A DNA stretch of 64,000 nt from Shewanella sp. MTB7 (lineage in GTDB: Bacteria > Pseudomonadota > Gammaproteobacteria > Enterobacterales > Shewanellaceae). The stretch spans positions 3,848,001 to 3,912,000 of the forward strand of contig NZ_CP085636.1 of the NCBI RefSeq assembly GCF_027571385.1, read 5' to 3'. Shown here in pieces: positions 8,668-16,624 of this stretch. Each line of letters starts with the position of its first letter. The stretch's first letter is position 1. The notes beneath the pieces were generated by a model that was given only the letters and a program-made list of their open reading frames with translations, searched no databases and had not been told where the DNA came from. The translations under genes were made by a program, and so were the position numbers.

Positions 8668-8787
8668 TTCATGAGTTCAGGTAGTGATATTGGCGTCATG
8701 ATAGGGGGCAAATTATCCCCCTCCACGCACTAAACTTCCTATCCCGTCCTAGAGCCTGAAAATCGGAACCTCGCGGAATTTATCAAG
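8668..8787. promoter_or_regulatory. Divergent late promoter region between terminase and scaffold genes
   Basis: 120 bases separate two divergent late operons, so both late promoters should lie here and would be Ogr-dependent by analogy with P2. A 6-bp inverted repeat AGGGGG/CCCCCT with an 8-base loop is present at 8703-8722. No convincing -35/-10 pair was recognised, which suits activator-dependent promoters. Confidence 0.4.
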
Positions 8788-9747
8788 GTGTCAGCCGAAA
8801 TAAACATGATTATCCTTGGCAAAAATAACCACCGTGATCACGCACACATGGCAAAACTACTCACTGATTGGATCTGCGTTTGTACATCAGGACTCACCGC
8901 TGATAAACGCATGGTTGAGCCACAATTACTACTCGATGCCGTCGCCGCTTATAGCCCTGATGTTTATGAGGCTCGTATTTATCCCGTTCATTTATACGAA
9001 TGGAGCTATGACCGTGTTCCAGTGGGCGACATTGTTGAGTTAAAAGCCGAAACCGCGACAGATGGCGTGGTGTCTGTTTATGCCAAGTTACGCCCTTACA
9101 GTGACATGGTGCGCCTCAATGAACGCCAACAACTTTGCTATGTCTCCCTTGAAATAGATGCCGAGTTTGCTGGCTCAAGCAAAGCGTATATCAAAGGCGC
9201 GTCACTCACCGATGCACCGGCATGCCTTGGCTTAGACCGCATTCAACTCAGCGATAACCTCAATAATCAACAACAGAAACTGCTGATCACTTCTCACGAA
9301 ATTCAATTAAGCGCCTTGGCTACACAACATGAAGGCGTGTTTAGCCGAATGGCTCACGCCATCAAGCAGCTCAGTACCGACCCTCAAAGACAACCGATTA
9401 AAGTGGATGAGACTATGCCCGACCTAGAAACCCAAAATGAGCTAAACCAGCTCAACACGAAGTTAGATAGCGTACTGACACAACTCAGTACGTTAACACC
9501 AACAGAAGCCGTCATCGCCTCTGCCACACTCACTGCTCCCGATGAACTCGCACAGCTGCAAGCAAAAATCACGGTACTTGAAACTGAAAACACCCAGTTA
9601 AAACAAGGTGAAGATGCATTGCAGCAGTTAACCACCAAGATGGAAGCCCTTGATGCAAAGCTGTTGCAGCTAAGCGGCGTTCCTCCCGGACAAACACCCA
9701 ACCCAGCTGGATTAACAGCAGTGGATAAATATGAGGATGTGGTGTAA
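8788..9747 (+). CDS. Capsid scaffolding protein/protease, P2 gpO family
   Basis: Scaffold and maturation protease for the P2-type capsid, 319 aa from a GTG start. The N-terminal two thirds show family hallmarks: WICVCTSGLTADKRMVEPQLL, YEARIYPVHL and a CYVSLEID...KAYIKGASLTDAPACLGL block around the protease Ser region. The C-terminal third (about residues 210-310) is rich in Gln, Leu and Glu and predicted coiled coil, fitting the scaffolding part. Family N-termini usually begin close to LLTDWICV, so the ATG at 8848 is a plausible alternative start; neither start has a strong ribosome site. Confidence 0.85.
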   Translation: MSAEINMIILGKNNHRDHAHMAKLLTDWICVCTSGLTADKRMVEPQLLLDAVAAYSPDVYEARIYPVHLYEWSYDRVPVGDIVELKAETATDGVVSVYAKLRPYSDMVRLNERQQLCYVSLEIDAEFAGSSKAYIKGASLTDAPACLGLDRIQLSDNLNNQQQKLLITSHEIQLSALATQHEGVFSRMAHAIKQLSTDPQRQPIKVDETMPDLETQNELNQLNTKLDSVLTQLSTLTPTEAVIASATLTAPDELAQLQAKITVLETENTQLKQGEDALQQLTTKMEALDAKLLQLSGVPPGQTPNPAGLTAVDKYEDVV

Positions 9748-10933
9748 TGCTGACTAAACGCACTGAACTACAACTCAGCGCCCTCACCACGGCGTTGCAA
9801 ACAGTTTATGGCATCACCGACCCCACTAAGCAATTTAGCTTAACGGAGCCGATGGAAATTAAGCTGCGTAAGAAAATCTTAGAGTCTGACGCATTCCTAA
9901 GGCTCATCACCCACCGTGATGTTGACCAAATACAAGGTCAAGTGGTCGATGTCGGCTTAGGTAAATTGTTCACTGGCCGCGCCATTGAACGTTTTCGTAA
10001 AAAAGTGGGCATGGATGGCAAGCAATACAGCCTAGTTGAAACGGACTCTTGTGCGTGTATTCCTGGGCCGTATTAGCGGCGTGGGGGAATAGTGGCTCTG
10101 ATAAAGAGTTCATTAGACTGGTGACGGAAAACGCCAATAAGAACTTTGCATTGGACATGCTAAAGATTGGCTTTAATGGCACCTCCGTTGTGCCGGTGAC
10201 GAACCCTGATGAAAATCCATTGGGTGAAGATGTGAACATTGGTTGGCACCAGTATGTAAAAAACACCGCGCCAACCCAAATCATTACTGCACCGGTTTAT
10301 CTCGATGTTGAGGGTAACGGCACCTATAAAAACCTTGATAGCTTAGTGCAAGACGTGATCAACACCCATATTCACCCGGTGTTTCAAAATGACCCGCGCT
10401 TAGTCGTGCTGGTCGGTACCGATTTGGTGTCATATGAGCAACATCGCTTGCTTGATGCTGCAACGACACCGACTGAGCACAAAGCTGCCCAATCATTAAG
10501 TAAAACCATTGCCGGTCGTAAAGCCTACACGCCGCCGTTTTTCCCTAGTAAGCGAGTGGTTGTGACACTGCTTGAGAACTTGCATCTTTATACGCAAAAA
10601 GGCAGTCGCCGCCGTAAATCTGAAAACAGTGAAGACCGTAAGCAGCACGAATCATCATTGTGGCGCTATGAAGGTTATGCGGTGCCCGAGTCAGAAGCGT
10701 ATGCGGCCATTGATGAAGCGGCGATGATTATCGGTCCACGTCCTCCGGCACTTAAAAGCGCAGATGTTGAGCGAGGTGTTATCGATGTCGACAACATGAC
10801 GCCACAAGCTAGTCAGGCAGAACCAAAGGCGGCTAACGCCAAAGCAAAACCTGAAGTCGTTTCAGCAGAAGTCACACCATTATCAACCATTGACGTGGCG
10901 CTTATCGCTGCCCAAAACAGCCAGAGCGAGTAA
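9747..10933 (+). pseudogene. Major capsid protein, P2 gpN family, frameshifted
   Basis: Two frames together give a normal-length (about 390 aa) P2 gpN-like capsid protein. The first (9747-10076) runs from MLTKRTELQLSALT to VETDSCACIPGPY and stops. The second resumes at about 10050 with YSWAVLAAWGNSG and continues to 10933, including the IGFNGTSV and DVNIGW signatures of gpN. Aligned with P2 gpN, the junction near 10045-10058 needs one missing base. Without the shift only a 109-residue fragment is made. This may be a true mutation inactivating the prophage or a sequence error; a programmed shift is less likely because no slippery heptamer is seen. Confidence 0.85.
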
Positions 10934-10938
10934 CCCCT

Positions 10939-11613
10939 ATGATTTCGCCAGCTGCAGATCACCGTAACCAACAAACATTCAAGATTGACAGTGCAAAGCC
11001 ATGTGACTCTGTGAGCATCACATCCCAATTTCAAGAGGATATGCACTTCTTAAAATGTTTAGCGCGCAAAGAGGATAAGCAAACCCACAAACGTGATGTA
11101 TTGCTGCCTCGCTATCTGCCTGAGGTCACGCGTTATCTGCAGTCTGGCAAAATCTATTATCACGCCGTGATGGTGCAATGCACCGTCTGGCTATTTGATA
11201 CCGAGCAATTTGAGTTGGCCTTAGCGTATACCGGCATTGCCACCAAACAAGGTCAAATCAGCCCTTTTAAACGTTCCCTCGCCGCCTTTGCTGCAGACGC
11301 CATTTACCTTTGGGCTGTCCAACAATTTGAGCAAGGCCGCGATATCGACCCTTATTTTGCCATTGTCCTCAATCACCTGTTAACGGATTGGAAACTGCCA
11401 GAGCAGCTTTGCGCCAAGTATTTCAAATTGGCTGGCCTGTATGTGCTCAGCAAAGCCCATGAAACAGGGTTGCCAAGTCATATTGTGGATGAAAAGACAC
11501 TGCGCTTAGCAGACAGCTTATTTGTACGTGCAGAGCAGGAACATTACAAAATCGGGGTTAAGACCCACCGAAACCGAATTGAAATGCGGCTGAAAGCCTT
11601 AGCCGCGCAGTAA
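10939..11613 (+). CDS. Terminase small/endonuclease subunit, P2 gpM family
   Basis: Small terminase subunit (224 aa), which in P2 recognises and cuts cos together with gpP. Recognisable from LLPRYLPEVTRYLQSG, the alternating FDTEQFELALAYTGIA segment, the RDIDPYF-containing region and the C-terminal RAEQEHYKIGVKTHRNRIEMRLKAL. It follows the capsid gene by five bases, in P2 order (O-N-M-L). Confidence 0.88.
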   Translation: MISPAADHRNQQTFKIDSAKPCDSVSITSQFQEDMHFLKCLARKEDKQTHKRDVLLPRYLPEVTRYLQSGKIYYHAVMVQCTVWLFDTEQFELALAYTGIATKQGQISPFKRSLAAFAADAIYLWAVQQFEQGRDIDPYFAIVLNHLLTDWKLPEQLCAKYFKLAGLYVLSKAHETGLPSHIVDEKTLRLADSLFVRAEQEHYKIGVKTHRNRIEMRLKALAAQ

Positions 11614-11729
11614 CGACAACCCCAAAAGCGGTCGGTCAGAGAAGCAAACCACATCATTGAATGTTGATTATTGGCCTTGTCACTCTGATTTGACCGCACC
11701 CAATTGTTGAAAACAGTGCGAGCAAAGCC

Positions 11730-12185
11730 ATGTTTAACGGTAAATCAGACACCTTATCAAAAGCGGTGATTAGCAATATCTTCTGGCCTGATTTAGTCGT
11801 GGCTGATTTTATCCATAGTCGCAAACTACCGCCTTCACTGGATGAGTCGCACATTATCTCAGCGTTGATGAACAGTGCGACGCACATCAATCACACACTA
11901 AGCCACAAACAAGCCCAATACCAACACGACAACCTCACCTCATCGAATGACATTGCTGGGATGAATGTCCAAGGCGTGAGCTGGGCGTCATCGCTGTATG
12001 TAAGCGCCGTATTCGCCCAGGCTAAATCGCTTTTATTGCCCGAGTTTTCATCCGTGGTGCAGCGTAAAGAAGCCAACAATGCCTATGAACAAGAAGAGGA
12101 CAGTGTTGATTCGTTGCAAGCCGAGGCGAACTCACACATCAACCGTTTGCTCGAGGTGAGTGACGTTCGAGTGACACTGCTATGA
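11730..12185 (+). CDS. Head completion protein, P2 gpL family
   Basis: Protein of 151 aa placed directly after gpM as in P2. The family pattern is visible: FWPDLVVADF near the start, an ALMNSATHINHTL helix and a C-terminal AEANSHINRLLEVSDVRVTLL. It seals and stabilises filled heads before tail joining. Its stop overlaps the next start by four bases. The 116 bases before it show no extra gene. Confidence 0.82.
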   Translation: MFNGKSDTLSKAVISNIFWPDLVVADFIHSRKLPPSLDESHIISALMNSATHINHTLSHKQAQYQHDNLTSSNDIAGMNVQGVSWASSLYVSAVFAQAKSLLLPEFSSVVQRKEANNAYEQEEDSVDSLQAEANSHINRLLEVSDVRVTLL

Positions 12186-12685
12186 GTCATCACAGTGATA
12201 ACCAAGGCATTGGTCGCATGCACAAGGCCATTACCGTCGCAGTATTGCAGTTCTTACCCAGCAACCTTCACCACCTGGTTGAAAGCTGGATGCAGCCATC
12301 AAGTATTGCGCTTGCCGCCAAAGATACCGGCGCAGGCATAGAGCTTGGGTGGATGACGTACACCACGACGATCCGTATTGAGAACGTGCCGTTTAAGCTC
12401 ATCGACACCGCAAGCCTATTTGCCCAAGTCAGTGCCTGGCTTATTGAACATGATAATGAAAGAACCCGCCTTGGCAGTGATGAAAGCCAAATCTTAATCG
12501 ACACCGAAAAAGTGGATGACGACACCATTGATATTGACATCGATGTGATGTTTTGTGAGCTCATCAGCATGGTCGGTGATGCGAGCGGCTCAATCGACTT
12601 TGATGGTCAGCGCTACACCTTAACGACCCCGATATTCAGGGTGGCAGACAGTATCGATATTACGGTGGGCACCACTGATGATTAA
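12182..12685 (+). CDS. Tail completion protein, probable P2 gpR equivalent
   Basis: Protein of 167 aa with an acidic middle (EKVDDDTIDIDIDVMF). Position between head completion and gpS-like genes and the overall pattern match tail completion protein R of P2-like phages, needed to finish the head-proximal tail end. Assignment rests mainly on order and general resemblance. Overlaps gpL by 4 and gpS by 8 bases. Confidence 0.65.
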   Translation: MSHHSDNQGIGRMHKAITVAVLQFLPSNLHHLVESWMQPSSIALAAKDTGAGIELGWMTYTTTIRIENVPFKLIDTASLFAQVSAWLIEHDNERTRLGSDESQILIDTEKVDDDTIDIDIDVMFCELISMVGDASGSIDFDGQRYTLTTPIFRVADSIDITVGTTDD

Positions 12686-13322
12686 TGTCCAGGTGCAAGC
12701 CGCCCAGTTGATTGAACAACTGCAGTTAATGAGCCTTAACAGTGAGCAACGCAAGAAGCTTAATAGGCGCATAGCTCGTGCGGCGGTCAAAGCCAACAGT
12801 CAGCACACCAAGCAACGCCTAACCCCAGAGGGTAAACCTTGGCATGCCCCAAAACGTAAGCGTAAAAAGCCACAAGGCCGCAAACTTGAAGGCATGGGCA
12901 AACACCTCACCTACCGTTTGCAAAATGATGGCAGCGTGCTCATTCGGTTTAAAACCCGCTTTCGTGGCGTTATCGCGCGTCAACAACACGCCGGCTTTAA
13001 GCAACAACGCACAGCCGCTCAAATGGCTCGGATGTACAAACGCAAAAATGATGGACCGCCAAGTTCAAAACTCGCCAAGGCCTTAAAGCAAGCTGGCTAT
13101 ACCACGACCAAAGCCATGGCCAAAGGGCGCAGTAAAACCATCTCGCCCACGCTCAGTTGGATAAAGCAAAACCTAACGGAACGCCAATGCGTGGCGCAGC
13201 TGCACAACCTGCGGGGCACCAAAGGCAAATCGCGCTGGAATATCACCTTATCACCCAGGCAAATGCTAGGAACACATCCTGATGTTGTCATGGCTGAAAT
13301 ACGTCAATTTATTAATCAATAG
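12678..13322 (+). CDS. Phage virion morphogenesis protein, P2 gpS family
   Basis: Highly basic protein of 214 aa with the P2 gpS/virion-morphogenesis signature: an N-terminal helical region (LNRRIARAAVKANSQ), then GKPWHAPKRKRKK, and a central FRGVIARQQHAGF segment. Involved in tail completion. It is somewhat longer than P2 gpS, and the extra central and C-terminal residues are typical of HP1-type relatives. Directly followed by the sheath gene. Confidence 0.8.
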   Translation: MINVQVQAAQLIEQLQLMSLNSEQRKKLNRRIARAAVKANSQHTKQRLTPEGKPWHAPKRKRKKPQGRKLEGMGKHLTYRLQNDGSVLIRFKTRFRGVIARQQHAGFKQQRTAAQMARMYKRKNDGPPSSKLAKALKQAGYTTTKAMAKGRSKTISPTLSWIKQNLTERQCVAQLHNLRGTKGKSRWNITLSPRQMLGTHPDVVMAEIRQFINQ

Positions 13323-13331
13323 GATAAAAGC

Positions 13332-14477
13332 ATGTATCCCACAATCAATGTGAGTTTACTCAACCAAGGCCAAGGCGAAAGCAATGAAATTGAACGTCAC
13401 TTTCTGTTTATCGGTGCGGCTAACATCACCAATAAAGGCAGCCTGATAGCCATTAATGCGCAAACGGACATCAATACATTATTCACCACCGATAGCCCAT
13501 TAAAGACCACGGTCACCGCCGCCCAACTCAATGGCGGCCAAAACTGGACCGCGGCTATTTGGGCATTGGCTGAAAACCAAACCTTTAGCCAAGCCACCTT
13601 AGCGGCGCAGTTAACCGGCTCATTTGAAGCCATTGTGGTGTGTGATCCCATTACCACTGCAGATGACATTAGCGCTGCCAACACCCTGCATATCCAACTG
13701 GTATCAACGTGGGCGCGCTGGACATTTATCATGTTGCAAACCCGCAGCTTGCTCAGCACTGCAGCGGCAAAAAGCAAAGCCGCTGTTGCCAGCGAAACAT
13801 GGGCGCAATACTTAGCGATAATGGCCGCACTTCAAACTGGCATTAAAGCGCAAGCGGTCATGTTAGTCCCGCCAACCCACACCAATAACTTAGGCGTGTT
13901 AGCCGGGCGACTGTGTAACCGCAATGTCACCATTGCCGACAGTCCGATGCGAGTCAAAACAGGGGCACTCGTTGGCCTAGGTCAAGCAGTACTCGATAGC
14001 ACCAATAGTGAGATTGATAGCGCCACCTTGCAAGCCCTGGAAACAAACCGCTTCAATGTCATTGCCACGTTCCCTGATTACGCAGGTACCTATTGGGCGG
14101 ATGGTCGCACCTTGGATGCCGAGGGCGGTGACTTACAGGTGATTGAGTATTTACGTCCCTTGATGAAAGCGGCGCGCCGCGTTCGTCTATTGGCCATTCC
14201 TCGCATTGCTGACCGTAGCCTCAATAACTCTGCCAGTAGTACCGCTGCCGCCAAAAGCTATTTTGCTAAGCCGCTGCGCGACATGTCCAAGGGGATAAAA
14301 ATTGGTGACACCCCGTTTGAGGGGGAAATACGTCCGCCAGAAAGCGATGCCATCGGGTTGACTTGGCAAAGTAACAGCACGTTGAGCTTGTTTATTAAGG
14401 TGCAACCATGGAACTCACCTAAGGCCATCGACATTGGCGTGATGCTGGATTTAAGCGACACAGGAGCAACCGCGTAA
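13332..14477 (+). CDS. Tail sheath-like protein (DUF2586 family)
   Basis: Contractile tail sheath protein of 381 aa in the HP1/K139-type family known as DUF2586. It is shorter and Ala/Thr-richer than P2 FI. The C-terminal half includes FPDYAGTYWADGRTLD, VIEYLRPLMKAARRVR and the KVQPWNSPKAIDIGVMLDL end expected of the sheath core strands. GATAAAAGC precedes the ATG. The stop overlaps the tube gene by one base, so sheath and tube are translated together. Confidence 0.82.
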   Translation: MYPTINVSLLNQGQGESNEIERHFLFIGAANITNKGSLIAINAQTDINTLFTTDSPLKTTVTAAQLNGGQNWTAAIWALAENQTFSQATLAAQLTGSFEAIVVCDPITTADDISAANTLHIQLVSTWARWTFIMLQTRSLLSTAAAKSKAAVASETWAQYLAIMAALQTGIKAQAVMLVPPTHTNNLGVLAGRLCNRNVTIADSPMRVKTGALVGLGQAVLDSTNSEIDSATLQALETNRFNVIATFPDYAGTYWADGRTLDAEGGDLQVIEYLRPLMKAARRVRLLAIPRIADRSLNNSASSTAAAKSYFAKPLRDMSKGIKIGDTPFEGEIRPPESDAIGLTWQSNSTLSLFIKVQPWNSPKAIDIGVMLDLSDTGATA

Positions 14478-14920
14478 TGAAACTCAGTGCAATGAATTTT
14501 GATATCCGCTTAGGCGGCAAGCTCATCATGATTGAAACACTCAGTGTTTCAATCACTGACAACACCCAAGTGGCCATGACGCGAGGTGTCACCAATGGTT
14601 ATACCCGTGGCAGCGTCGAAGCGGCTGTCAGTATTGAGCTCGACAGTGAAAACTTCGCGCTACTAACCGAAGTGGCCAAAAGTGCCGGCTCATGGCGTGA
14701 TATTGAGCCCTTTGATATTGACTGCTTTGGCAAGGCATTCAAGCAAGAGCAGCACATTGAAGTGTTTGGCGTGAAAATTAAACTCACCGACGTAATCAAC
14801 CTCGATAACGGCGGTGCCGATAAGAGCAAAACCAAATTGGATGGCTTTGTGACAAGCCCCGATTTCATCAAAATTGATGGCGTTAATTACCTATCAAAAG
14901 ACGATGTGAGGGACTTCTAA
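14477..14920 (+). CDS. Tail tube protein (DUF2597 family)
   Basis: Protein of 147 aa immediately after the sheath gene, as tube genes are in myophages. Family DUF2597 is recognisable from MNFDIRLGGKLIMIETLSVSITDNT, TRGVTNGYTRGSVEA and the FDIDCFGKAF...IEVFGVKIKLTDV core. Expected to form hexamer rings of the inner tube. The start shares a base with the sheath stop (TAATG). Confidence 0.8.
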   Translation: MKLSAMNFDIRLGGKLIMIETLSVSITDNTQVAMTRGVTNGYTRGSVEAAVSIELDSENFALLTEVAKSAGSWRDIEPFDIDCFGKAFKQEQHIEVFGVKIKLTDVINLDNGGADKSKTKLDGFVTSPDFIKIDGVNYLSKDDVRDF

Positions 14921-15399
14921 TGGCCAACATCATCACGTTACTCAAGGTTGAAGAGGGACGAAAGCTCGTCCCATATCTGTGCACAGAAGGCTATCCCACC
15001 ATTGGTGATGGTTTTCGCATTGGGCCCAAAGGTGCCCCGCTTGAACACTACCAATTCAGGCTCACCCATGCGATTTGCGATACCTGGTTAACGTCACTTA
15101 TCGAGCAAACACTATCCGCGATGGAGCGACACCCGTTGATCTGCAATGCCCTGGCTAATTGCAACGATGCGCGCCGCGCCGTGCTTGTCTCGATGGCATA
15201 CCAAATGGGCGTCACGGGGTTGGCCAATTTCAAGATGATGCTCAACGCGGTGGCGGGTGATCGCTGGCCCGATGCCGCCATTGAAATGATGGACAGTACC
15301 TGGGCACTGCAAACACCTAACCGCGCCAAACGTCATCAGCAGCAAATGCTGTCAGGGCAATGGCTAGCGCAATATGAAGGACATAGCCATGTGGGATAG
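14920..15399 (+). CDS. Phage endolysin, GH24 lysozyme
   Basis: Cell-wall lytic lysozyme of 159 aa in the T4/P22 lysozyme family. The active-site pattern E-x8-(D/C)-x5-T is visible in VEEGRKLVPYLCTEGYPTIG: a Glu near residue 12, a Cys in place of T4 Asp20, and the Thr. The C-terminus has the family segment ALQTPNRAKRHQQQMLSGQW (W..Q.P.R..R...E/Q...). No signal peptide, so it needs the neighbouring holin for release. Starts overlapping the tube stop (TAATG). Confidence 0.9.
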   Translation: MANIITLLKVEEGRKLVPYLCTEGYPTIGDGFRIGPKGAPLEHYQFRLTHAICDTWLTSLIEQTLSAMERHPLICNALANCNDARRAVLVSMAYQMGVTGLANFKMMLNAVAGDRWPDAAIEMMDSTWALQTPNRAKRHQQQMLSGQWLAQYEGHSHVG

Positions 15400-15898
15400 C
15401 GTAAAAAACATCATTGGCAGTGCCGCGCCATTACTGGGTTCATTACTCGCAGGCAGTAGCGGCGAGAAAGTCGGTAACTTAATCGCAGGGGCGCTCGGTG
15501 TGCCAGCGACCCCAACCGATATCACCAATGCGCTCAATGCTCACCCTGAGTTGTTAATTGAACTGCAAAAGTTGGAATTTGAGAACAAGGCACAATTAAT
15601 CCAACTGCAGTTAAGTGAAATACAGGCCGCCGCAGCCAGTGAACAACGATTGATTAACGATGTACAAGATGCACGCCTCAACAATAAAGATCACCCGATG
15701 GTGTCCGTGCTTACCCTCGCCTTTTTATTGATGACCGCCTTGATCTCTTATGTGGTTGTGCGTGAATCCATCCCCGCAGAGAACCGTGATATGGCCATGT
15801 TCATTTTTGGCCAAATCATTGGTTTTACCGCCTCGGTGGTTAATTTTTGGATGGGCGCCAACCCTAAAAACAGCCTCTTCAAAAAAGGGAACGTATGA
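15389..15898 (+). CDS. Putative phage holin (two to three membrane helices)
   Basis: Small membrane protein directly after the lysozyme gene. The frame starts at 15374, but AAGGA at about 15377-15381 serves the ATG at 15389 (MWDSVKN). Glycine-rich N-terminal hydrophobic segment, a long Gln/Glu helical middle, then two helices around residues 110-130 (LTLAFLLMTALISYVVV) and 140-158 (FIFGQIIGFTASVVNFWMG), with a basic tail. This fits the 3TM holin family found in HP1-type phages. It overlaps both the lysozyme and the next gene. Confidence 0.75.
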   Translation: MWDSVKNIIGSAAPLLGSLLAGSSGEKVGNLIAGALGVPATPTDITNALNAHPELLIELQKLEFENKAQLIQLQLSEIQAAAASEQRLINDVQDARLNNKDHPMVSVLTLAFLLMTALISYVVVRESIPAENRDMAMFIFGQIIGFTASVVNFWMGANPKNSLFKKGNV

Positions 15899-16185
15899 CC
15901 ATTTCACTGATTGATTTCATCAGTCTGCTATTGGCGGTCATGGGCACCATCATCGCCATTGTGGTGCCCATTGCTCGTCATCACGCTCAGCAAATGGAGC
16001 TTATTCGGCTCGCGATTGAACAGAACAAAGACCAAATGAATGGGTTCAAAAGTATCGTCGCTGAGCACTACTGCAAGAAACAAGATCTGGATAAATTTGC
16101 CGAGCAAATTAACCGCAATATGGAAAAACAATTTCAGCACTTTTTTGAGCTGATTGAATTAAAAATACAGAGGAAACCATCATGA
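15895..16185 (+). CDS. Small membrane-anchored coiled-coil protein of the lysis region
   Basis: Protein of 96 aa with one N-terminal membrane helix (about residues 6-27) followed by a polar, probably coiled-coil body containing one Cys. This is the layout of an inner-membrane spanin, but no overlapping outer-membrane lipoprotein partner was found and the family is not recognised. Position between holin and tail chaperone genes supports a lysis role only by context. Confidence 0.55.
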   Translation: MTISLIDFISLLLAVMGTIIAIVVPIARHHAQQMELIRLAIEQNKDQMNGFKSIVAEHYCKKQDLDKFAEQINRNMEKQFQHFFELIELKIQRKPS

Positions 16186-16439
16186 CAAAAATCACCTTAA
16201 CCGCTGCCGGCATCGACTTTTCATTTAACCTCACCATGCAAGCGTATAACCGGTTAATTAACGGCTCAGGTAAAAACCCTGCCGGTGCTGTCACCCAGTT
16301 ATTAGAAAGCACCGTGGACCCCGAACAAAAGGCGCAGCTCAGTCCGTTCTTAGCCGACAACCCTGCCGCTGCGCAAATCATGGGGGAAGTGCTCATTGCT
16401 GAATTTGCACCACGCATTGAGGTGTCCATAAAAAAATAA
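16182..16439 (+). CDS. Putative tail assembly chaperone (short form)
   Basis: Protein of 85 aa just upstream of the tape-measure gene, where tail chaperones (lambda G, P2 E) are found. It has the look of the small phage tail assembly chaperone group (ITLTAAGIDFSFNLTMQAYNRLING near the start). Chaperones of this kind coat the tape measure during tube assembly and are usually made in two forms by -1 frameshifting. The last sense codons read ATA AAA AAA TAA, a classical slippery context, and the -1 frame continues into the next small frame. Confidence 0.7.
   Translation: MTKITLTAAGIDFSFNLTMQAYNRLINGSGKNPAGAVTQLLESTVDPEQKAQLSPFLADNPAAAQIMGEVLIAEFAPRIEVSIKK
16430..16436 (+). promoter_or_regulatory. 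Probable programmed -1 frameshift site (A AAA AAA)
   Basis: Seven As form the heptamer A AAA AAA in the proper phase (X XXY YYZ), directly before the TAA at 16437. After a one-base slip the next codons are ATA ATG GCC, continuing without stop to 16555. This would fuse the 85-residue chaperone to a 38-residue tail, as in lambda G/GT and P2 E/E+E'. Confidence 0.65.
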
Positions 16440-16555
16440 TGGCCTCCGTTGAGGCATTAGAGAGTAATCCTTTGGGGCAGTTATTGGCGCTACGCCAGCA
16501 CTACTTGCCCCATGAGAATGACTCAGACGACAACCTCCACCGCATTGTGGCTTGA
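16439..16555 (+). CDS. Frameshift extension of tail chaperone, or separate 38-aa protein
   Basis: Short frame MASVEALESNPLGQLLAL...DNLHRIVA in the -1 frame relative to the chaperone. Its ATG overlaps the chaperone stop as TAATG, so it could be made separately by translational coupling, or appended to the chaperone by the slippery A run. Its size and position match the T/E' extension of the conserved tail chaperone pair before the tape measure. Confidence 0.55.
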   Translation: MASVEALESNPLGQLLALRQHYLPHENDSDDNLHRIVA

Positions 16556-16624
16556 TAAGCATCATTGGCAATCAATGGGCATGGCAACCGCAATAGGCAT
16601 AAGCAAAGCATTTACGGGGCAGTA

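Noticed and set aside
10049..10300. Second capsid frame as an independent gene starting at 10049
   Set aside because: Its first residues only make sense as continuation of the upstream gpN frame, and no ribosome site precedes it.
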